Assembly (NCBI RefSeq): GCF_020700235.1
Contig: NZ_CP085307.1
Coordinates: 310,001 to 374,000 of the forward strand
Origin: Haladaptatus pallidirubidus
Lineage (GTDB): Archaea; Halobacteriota; Halobacteria; Halobacteriales; Haladaptataceae
Direction: 5' to 3'
Length of the DNA: 64,000 nt
Shown: positions 58,902-64,000 of the stretch, piece after piece
Layout: each line of letters starts with the position of its first letter
How positions within the stretch are numbered: the stretch's first letter is position 1
Notes under the pieces: model-generated
Told to the model about the DNA's origin: nothing
Databases searched by the model: none
The model's input: the letters and a program-made list of their open reading frames with translations, nothing else
Translations under genes and position numbers: made by a program

Positions 58902-59639
58902 TCACCGGTCGGGCAGGTTTACACGAATCGACTTATAGAGGGCCGGTTCTAACTCGCTGTCCCGGTACCCTGCGGCGAGATTGACGTCTACGGCCCAGAA
59001 CCGGTCCTCGTCATCTTTGACGAAGTCGATCCCGACGCCGCGAAGATCGAGTCGGGTGACGAGGCGGCGAAGACGCCGTGTAAGCGTCGGTTTAGGACGT
59101 ACCTGGTTCAGGAATCGTTTGGGGCCGTGGAGCTTCGAGGTGACACGCTTGGCCGCCGTTTGGACTCGCGCTCCATCGTTGACGGCGTAGTACTTGTAAT
59201 CGATGGGCTCCGTGTGGATCCGCTCTTGATAGAATCCTCCCTCACCGTTCAGTTCGGGGTCGCCGTGCCAGATGTAGCAGGGCTTTGCGACGTACTCAAA
59301 CTCGGGTTTTTCGAAGGTTATTTGAGGAGTGCGAAATCCGACCGTCTCTAGCGCTCGTAGCCCGATTAGCCGCGAACTCAATGCAATCGTTGCGACGAGG
59401 TTATTCCACAAGGGCGTCCCGGTTCGCCGTGCATACCTGAGAACGGGGAGATTAAGTGGAAACACCTGCTTGTTGACGAGCAGAGCGAGATCATCGATGT
59501 GGGTCGGAGAGAGTTCGGATCGCGGATCGAAGAATCGAACTGTATGTCCTGCGTCCCGAAGTTGGCTGGCAACAGCAGTGAACACCGGCTGATCATCAGC
59601 ACAGAGGATCCCGATTTGCTTCGCGTCGGCTGTCTTCAT
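58902..59639 (-). CDS. ATP-grasp superfamily protein
   Basis: A 245-aa protein from MKTADAKQIGILCADDQPVF. The segment RRTGTPLWNNLVATIALSSR then LIGLRALETVGFRTPQITFE fits the pre-ATP-grasp and first ATP-grasp subdomain; FEYVAKPCYIWHGDPELNGE is the ATP-binding loop region and GVGIDFVKDDEDRFWAVDVN the metal-binding end (D-x-N). It is RimK/carbamoyl-phosphate type, a ligase that couples ATP to formation of an amide-like bond; substrate unknown. The long upstream frame to 59834 is discounted. Stands alone between repeat copies 10 and 11. Confidence 0.85.
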   Translation of the reverse strand: MKTADAKQIGILCADDQPVFTAVASQLRDAGHTVRFFDPRSELSPTHIDDLALLVNKQVFPLNLPVLRYARRTGTPLWNNLVATIALSSRLIGLRALETVGFRTPQITFEKPEFEYVAKPCYIWHGDPELNGEGGFYQERIHTEPIDYKYYAVNDGARVQTAAKRVTSKLHGPKRFLNQVRPKPTLTRRLRRLVTRLDLRGVGIDFVKDDEDRFWAVDVNLAAGYRDSELEPALYKSIRVNLPDR

Positions 59640-59937
59640 AGATAACAGATGTCTGTGTGGCAGGGAAGATAATCCTTTGACATAGTCTTGCACCAACGGA
59701 TTCGAACGCCGACACGACCGATTTTCAATAGTGACAGAGCCGTACAACGTGCAAAATATGCGCTCTCTATTCAGCACGCCATTTCTATCACCCTCTGAGA
59801 ATTTCAACAGAGCCGTTACAGAGTAATCCACCACATTCGAAGAGGAAAGGGATAGGGCGAGACGATCACACGGCTCGTAACGCTGCCTTCTTCCAAGACG
59901 GGAACGATGATCTCAGATGGAGATTGGTTTTGTTCAC

Positions 59938-60084
59938 TCAATTCGGATAAGTGAAGTCGAAAACTCCGAATCCGTTATCGTCTGTATCGGTGGTCTTACC
60001 ACCGCTACCCACATTTGGATCGTCATCTTCCGTATCGATCACGCGATCCGCAACCGACAATCCTACCATGTGTGATTCACTCAT
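59938..60084 (-). pseudogene. Truncated paralogue of the 33880 acidic protein
   Basis: Encodes MSESHMVGLSVADRVIDTED then DDPNVGSGGKTTDTDDNGFG. The first 24 residues align with VSETEMTRLSVGDCVIDTDD of the 33880 protein; the rest diverges and stops early. The upstream inverted repeat is 46 nt away (60131). A truncated copy next to an integrase relic, as at 33.5-34.5 kb. Confidence 0.7.
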
Positions 60085-60130
60085 GAGTTCGAATTGCAGC
60101 TGAATTCCGATAAATCGGGGGTGACATCGG

Positions 60131-60147
60131 TTAGTATAAGCTCCTAA
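60131..60147 (-). promoter_or_regulatory. TTAGTATAAGCTCCTAA inverted repeat
   Basis: Third member of the TTAGTATNNNCTNCTAA set, 46 nt before the truncated paralogue gene, equal to the distance at 34506 (47 nt). Confidence 0.5.
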
Positions 60148-60231
60148 CGGGTGAGCAACTTGGTTGAAGGCTCGCACTCTCGATCTACTCAATCAAAATC
60201 AGGGATCAGACCGGGAAAGTGCTGGTTTGAA

Positions 60232-60310
60232 GCTGATGGATGGTGCGAACAGACGAAATATGCTTTCCCGAGGGCGGCAACCTGATGGATTTCACTTCCG
60301 CTTACAGAAT
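60232..60310 (+). repeat. Dispersed CACTTCCGCTTA repeat, copy 11 (arm type B)
   Basis: Reads GATGGTGCGAACAGACGAAA, TATGCTTTCCCGAGGGCGGC, AACCTGATGGATTT, CACTTCCGCTTACAG. It lies 36 bp past the stop of the integrase relic, matching the relation at 33431. Confidence 0.72.
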
Positions 60311-60345
60311 TCAGGAGTAGTGATCCTCGGCCCTTGATTTGCCGT

Positions 60346-60882
60346 TTACAGTTTAACGGCGCTCATCGACGCAATGATATTCGCTTCAGTGGGTGCAGCG
60401 AAATATGGCTCAATAGCGTCATAGCTCGACCACCCACCGAGCGCCATCACGATTCGCGGTGACACGTTCTCCTCAACGAGTAGGTGGTTCGCCCAGCAGC
60501 GGCGGAGATCGTGCGTTGAGACGCGCCGATAGTCGTCGTTGTCCGTTTCGTCGGCAGCGTGGTCGGCAGCGTTCTCAACCCAGTACTGGACGGTACGTTT
60601 TGACCGTCCAATCAGGGGGTCGTTGCCCCGAAGATCGGCCTGCTGGACGTAGCGATTGATCGTTGCCTCGATCTCGACCGGCAACCACGTCTCGCGCTGC
60701 TTCCCGCCGTCGTAGCTCCCGGTCGTGTCTTTCCCGTTCGTGACCTCTAGCTCGTAGTGGCGTCCGTCGTCCATACGTGAGATGTCGGAGGGCGTGACGC
60801 CGAGAACTTCCGTCACTCGCAGACCACAGTCGCCCATCAATCGAATGGCGATCTCGTGTTCGAACGAGTCGCTGAAATCCGA
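60346..60882 (-). pseudogene. Tyrosine recombinase (XerC/D-like integrase), N-terminally truncated
   Basis: The frame opens right after a TGA (60883-60885) and encodes 178 residues: SFEHEIAIRLMGDCGLRVTE (Arg I), ELEVTNGKDTTGSYDGGKQR (Lys beta), RVSTHDLRRCWANHLLVEEN (H-x-x-R), IVMALGGWSSYDAIEPYFAA (catalytic Tyr). All catalytic residues are present but the N-terminal SAM-like core-binding domain (about 100-120 residues) is missing, so it is probably non-functional. An internal ATG could give a 164-residue catalytic domain. The 33519 relic is its close homologue. A repeat copy lies directly beyond its 3' end. Confidence 0.85.
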
Positions 60883-61126
60883 TCACGCGGCACATATGCA
60901 ATTAATCATCCAACTGATGGAGCAGATACTTCCAGCCGTCACTTCCCACCACGCACTCAACAATAATCTATCCGAACTATACGAATAACTGCGCACAGAT
61001 TAGAGCGACACTCGTCAGTGAACATCTTGGCGCACAGCGTCTGAACCCACTTTGTGAAAAATCAATTCTCCTATTCGTCGTCAATGGAAAGATACAGGAA
61101 TGACACACATAGAAATAGATTAACAC

Positions 61127-61432
61127 GTGTCAAGGATTACTATTCGCCAGATTGGAATCTTGCTTGTTTCTCTTGGAATCGGACTCATGCCGCTATCGCT
61201 AGTTTTTGTATCGAGCACGTTGAGGCTGTGTCCGGATCACAACCCAGATATTTTCAGCATTGATTTGAGTCGAAGCAGGATCACCGGCGTTGATTTGCAA
61301 AGAATGACGCTGTCTTGGTATGATGGCTGTAACTATGCTACTTCCTCACTGCTTCCTCTTTTTCTGGGACTTTGTTTGGTCGCTGGTGGATTACTCATAG
61401 TCGTTGGATCAACGATCCGCCGTAATACCTGA
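61127..61432 (+). CDS. Small two-helix membrane protein
   Basis: A 101-aa protein from GTG (SRITIRQIGILLVSLGIGLM), with helices at about 8-30 and 74-96 (SLLPLFLGLCLVAGGLLIVV) and a cysteine-containing extracytoplasmic loop (LCPDHNPDIFS, YDGCNYATSS). I recognise no family. The start is the GTG because there is no closer ATG before the first helix. Function unknown. Confidence 0.6.
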   Translation: MSRITIRQIGILLVSLGIGLMPLSLVFVSSTLRLCPDHNPDIFSIDLSRSRITGVDLQRMTLSWYDGCNYATSSLLPLFLGLCLVAGGLLIVVGSTIRRNT

Positions 61433-61481
61433 GTTGGCTACCAGTCTAATACGATTACAGATACATGAAGTGCTGTGAACG

Positions 61482-61506
61482 AGTGGTCTAGTTCCGCTTA
61501 GATTCC
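61482..61506 (+). repeat. Possible weak dispersed-repeat copy 12
   Basis: Only the core half (TTCCGCTTAGATT) is recognisable after GTGGTCTAG. It may be a decayed copy or chance; it follows the small membrane gene as expected for the family. Confidence 0.3.
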
Positions 61507-61716
61507 AATACGGTAATGAATACACCGAATGTCCGATGAATCCACAAACGCGAAATTGAGCTATTCACATGATCCGACCTCTCACAGAAGCCGGGTTCAT
61601 GTGAGTGAATATGACTAATGTGGATCTTTTCGAATATTCAATCGTTACTTGTGCCATTTCACTGACGATCGTACAGAGGAGTGAAACTGATAGTCTCACG
61701 GAGAGAATCATTCACT

Positions 61717-61941
61717 ATGTTGAGTGCCTGGTCAGCGACCCCATTGAAAGGGCGAGCAGGACAAGCGTTTCTTTTCCTCCTCTATTTGGTACTTACAGTC
61801 GGCCTTGCGACCATGGTTGCCTTCACATTCGATGCTAGTGGTGGTGCGTTTCTTCTCGTTCTTATTACGACCGGTCTAGTTCTTTTTCTCCCATTCTGGA
61901 AATTATATAAGAGAACATTGACGGAATTGTTGGACGAATAG
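61717..61941 (+). CDS. Small membrane protein
   Basis: A 74-aa protein from MLSAWSATPLKGRAGQAFLF with two membrane helices (about 17-36, FLFLLYLVLTVGLATMVAF, and 42-62, GGAFLLVLITTGLVLFLPF) and a charged C-terminus (KLYKRTLTELLDE). No family recognised. The frame is open upstream to 61681, but this ATG precedes the hydrophobic part sensibly. Confidence 0.55.
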   Translation: MLSAWSATPLKGRAGQAFLFLLYLVLTVGLATMVAFTFDASGGAFLLVLITTGLVLFLPFWKLYKRTLTELLDE

Positions 61942-62674
61942 ATGAGATTCTCCTGAGCTGATCACATTCTTTTGAACTCATTCTTATACTAATCAACGAA
62001 GTGAGTGACGTTCACCCGATCGCATCTCTTGCTACCATCAAAACCACCATGATACTCACTAACAGATTATAAAATGTCGGGTCAGGTTGTTTGCCATCAG
62101 GTTTGTCATCGCCTGACAAAACGTGGGTTGCTCGTGATGCCATTCACCTGTCCCACGTTTCATAAAAACGTCGACAAGCGCCAAATAACTATTATTGTAA
62201 GCATCAATCTCCTCTCATCGGGTGACGTCTTGTTCAAATCCATTGGTTCATAAGCCCGGCATTTGTGGGGACTCCGCCCACTATCCTCACGAGATCAGTG
62301 CGTTGAAGAAGAATTGACATTCATTTCAGAACCACGATTGAATCGGAAATGATGCCGAACTCGGGGGGTGTATGGCACGCGTGAGGTCTCCATATGATGG
62401 CTACGGGTATCGGACTGCCCTCTTTCGAATCTTGTTGAGCGGTCAGCTCGACTACACAGAGTGAAACCACATCGAAAAATGGTTTCACACTCAAAATACA
62501 TATCGACTGCTTCCTTATTGTCTGGGTAGACAATCGGCTAAGCGACCAGCGATGAATTGATCAATTTATGCATTACTATAACCACCAAAGACCATATCAT
62601 TGCTCAACGAATACCTGTCGAGGAGGTGTAAAAATAAATAATGATGTTGAATAGCATACATTAATAACATCTAT
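61942..62674. other. AT-rich stretch with a possible gene remnant
   Basis: On the minus strand (about 62070-62225) a frame reads EEIDAYNNSYLALVDVFMKR then GTGEWHHEQPTFCQAMTNLM and ANNLTRHF, which looks like real protein but has no start and no family I can name. The rest (62240-62674) shows no gene; 62560-62660 is very AT-rich and includes the promoter of the Lrp-like gene. Confidence 0.4.
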
Positions 62675-63250
62675 ATGGACAATAGTCAATTAAATGGTAA
62701 ACTATGTAGCGACAGACCACCATGGGAAATTATGGGCGAACAAAAGCCAACCCCCGACTGGAATTTTACAGAACGAGATCGGATCATCCTGAGCGAACTC
62801 GCAGAGGATCCCGACCTGTCTGCCCGTGAACTACGAGACATTTTAGAAGAAAAGCATGAAGTGGATATCTCGCGGGTGACAGTAAGTGAATCGATACGAA
62901 AAATGCGAGAGGCGGGTGTGTTTCGCGAGGCCATCATCCCAAACGAAGAGTATCTGTTTTTCAGCTTGTTCGAGTACAAATTCCATCCACCAAACTTCCG
63001 TGACAATTGGCGATCTGCTATGGAGACAATCCGTAATGACGAACACACCTTTATTTACTTTCTCTCAGATGGGGAATATAAATGGAAATCAATTATGATG
63101 TTCAAAGACCGTGAACAAGAGTCCAAATGGATCCACGAATTTTACAAAGAGCATGGCGAACTACTAGATGACCTTCGAAACAGTGTCGTAACGAACGTAT
63201 TGAAGTTCAACACCGACCCAAAGGTATTCGAAACACTGCTTAAGGATTAA
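62675..63250 (+). CDS. Lrp/AsnC-type winged-helix regulator
   Basis: A 191-aa transcription factor. A winged helix-turn-helix lies at about residues 32-90 (DRIILSELAEDPDLSARELR, then VDISRVTVSESIRKMREAGV with FREAIIPNEEYLFF as wing). The C-terminal part is a haloarchaeal-specific effector domain of mixed alpha/beta. An inner ATG at 62732 (MGEQKPTPDWNFTERD) is an alternative start; the first ATG is kept but is AT-rich. It sits beside the phosphotransferase-like gene (convergent) that in haloarchaea often accompanies acyl-CoA metabolism, so a role in regulating lipid or aromatic degradation is possible but not shown. Confidence 0.82.
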   Translation: MDNSQLNGKLCSDRPPWEIMGEQKPTPDWNFTERDRIILSELAEDPDLSARELRDILEEKHEVDISRVTVSESIRKMREAGVFREAIIPNEEYLFFSLFEYKFHPPNFRDNWRSAMETIRNDEHTFIYFLSDGEYKWKSIMMFKDREQESKWIHEFYKEHGELLDDLRNSVVTNVLKFNTDPKVFETLLKD

Positions 63251-63309
63251 CAGGTGGCAAACGACCTGCGATGGAGTCTACATTCGCTTGAACCGTTCAA
63301 GCATACTTT

Positions 63310-64000
63310 TCAGAGTGGTTCTTCACCGTTGATTATCCGCATAGCCCGCTCAGCAAGTCGTGGAACACGATTCTCCATCACCGGGTAGAGCGAGTCATCG
63401 CTGTTGCCATCAAGGTGCCGGCGGAAGAACATTTCACCGAGTCCTGCGAGCTTGTACACTGCGAGCGTTCGGTAGAACCGATCTTGTTCGAATGTCACCC
63501 CCGTCTTTCTTTCGTACCGTTTGACAAGTTCTGCACGCGTCATGTATCCTGGACGCTCCGGTACTGTCGAAACTAATTCGGGAACTGCGGGTTCGGGATC
63601 GCCCGAATCTCGCCAGAACGCAAGCATCCATCCTAGATCGGTGAATGGGTTTCCGAGAGCACTTAATTCCCAATCGAAGACAGCAACGATTTCTGGTGAC
63701 ATCGTGGGAGCGTACATTACATTATCTAATTTATAGTCGCCATGAACGAGCGATGCCGTATTCTCCTCTGGGAGGTTTGCACTAAGCCAATCTCCAACGT
63801 CGTCGAGAAGTGGGACGTCTCGGACGTCCGTCGTAACTTCAAACGCCCAATCGAGTTGTTTTGTCCACCGGTTTACCTGGCGCTCGGTAAACCCCTCGGG
63901 ATATCCAAAGTCGCCCAGCCCAACTTCCTCATAGTCGACCTCGTGGATGGCTACGAGGCTATCAACTAGCTCTTTACCGATGGCAGCACGCGCCTCCGGT
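63310..64000 (-). CDS. Aminoglycoside-phosphotransferase-like kinase, C-terminal part (cut by window edge)
   Basis: The 229 visible residues show the ATP-binding/catalytic core of APH-type (ACAD10/11 phosphotransferase) kinases: SLVHGDYKLDNVMYAPTMSP (Brenner motif H-G-D-x-x-x-x-N), VAVFDWELSALGNPFTDLGW (D-x-x-x-x metal loop), and a C-terminal helical region RFYRTLAVYKLAGLGEMFFR. Haloarchaeal members are encoded with acyl-CoA dehydrogenase genes and may phosphorylate a hydroxyacyl or small metabolite rather than drugs. The N-terminus lies beyond the window. The gene is convergent with the Lrp-like regulator. Confidence 0.88.
   Translation of the reverse strand, partial: PEARAAIGKELVDSLVAIHEVDYEEVGLGDFGYPEGFTERQVNRWTKQLDWAFEVTTDVRDVPLLDDVGDWLSANLPEENTASLVHGDYKLDNVMYAPTMSPEIVAVFDWELSALGNPFTDLGWMLAFWRDSGDPEPAVPELVSTVPERPGYMTRAELVKRYERKTGVTFEQDRFYRTLAVYKLAGLGEMFFRRHLDGNSDDSLYPVMENRVPRLAERAMRIINGEEPL

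Noticed and set aside
61565..61604. TCACATGA/TCATGTGA inverted repeat as an operator
   Set aside because: The arms are separated by 24 nt and no gene start stands at a sensible distance; likely chance.
1..64000. tRNA, rRNA or CRISPR array
   Set aside because: I found no cloverleaf-like or rRNA sequence and no regularly spaced identical repeats with unique spacers. The dispersed repeats are 0.7-17 kb apart and are not a CRISPR array.

Overview
This window comes from a halophilic archaeon (class Halobacteria). Predicted proteins are acidic. The families are typically haloarchaeal: six bacterio-opsin-activator-type HTH_10 regulators, a TFB, a HalOD1 protein, small zinc-ribbon DUFs, Tat lipoproteins with a lipobox, and DUF555, DUF5519 and DUF899 members. 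GC-rich stretches with normal metabolic genes alternate with AT-rich stretches full of truncated genes and repeats, as on a megaplasmid or in accessory chromosomal regions. I do not assign a genus.

Layout. 1-3.9 kb: an arabinose-polymer island (GH127 C-terminus, GH51, a broken BNR/sialidase-like gene, an NAD-dependent epimerase). 4-16 kb: small regulators, UspA, two HTH_10 regulators, zinc-ribbon proteins, small membrane proteins and an SLC13 transporter. 16.3-26 kb: broken FNT, dipeptidase, hydrolase and transporter genes around HTH_10, DUF5519, HiPIP, DoxX, SnoaL and tandem DHFR-like genes. 26-35 kb: an IS-like relic, a flippase, small genes, GNAT, a methyltransferase, integrase relics. 35-45.5 kb: housekeeping-like genes (creatininase-type amidohydrolase, TFB, aconitase, PHP protein) and a MarR-DUF899-SDR operon. 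45.8-58 kb: a dense block of stress or redox genes sharing one operator. 58-64 kb: more relics, ATP-grasp, an integrase relic, an Lrp-like regulator and the C-terminal part of an aminoglycoside-phosphotransferase-like protein.

The strongest result is a putative regulon. A 12-bp palindrome close to CGAACATGTTCG lies mostly 37-41 nt before the start codon of about a dozen genes between 46 and 58 kb, and again between an HTH_10 gene and a HiPIP gene at 25.1 kb. Targets include two HiPIP lipoproteins, two ABC exporters, an SDR, UspA, a CopD-like protein with an FMN reductase, DUF5519, an ABM monooxygenase relic and the HTH_10 regulators themselves. A variant palindrome, GTGAATATATTCAC, sits at the same distance from a divergent HTH_10/DUF5519 pair at 17.4 kb, whose regulator has a different recognition helix. 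I infer an autoregulated HTH_10 system controlling redox, detoxification and efflux functions.

The second result is a dispersed repeat, core CACTTCCGCTTATG preceded by one of two GC-rich arms, with about twelve intergenic copies. It often brackets one or two genes and lies beside tyrosine-recombinase relics. It could be a recombination site, a MITE or a transposon end.
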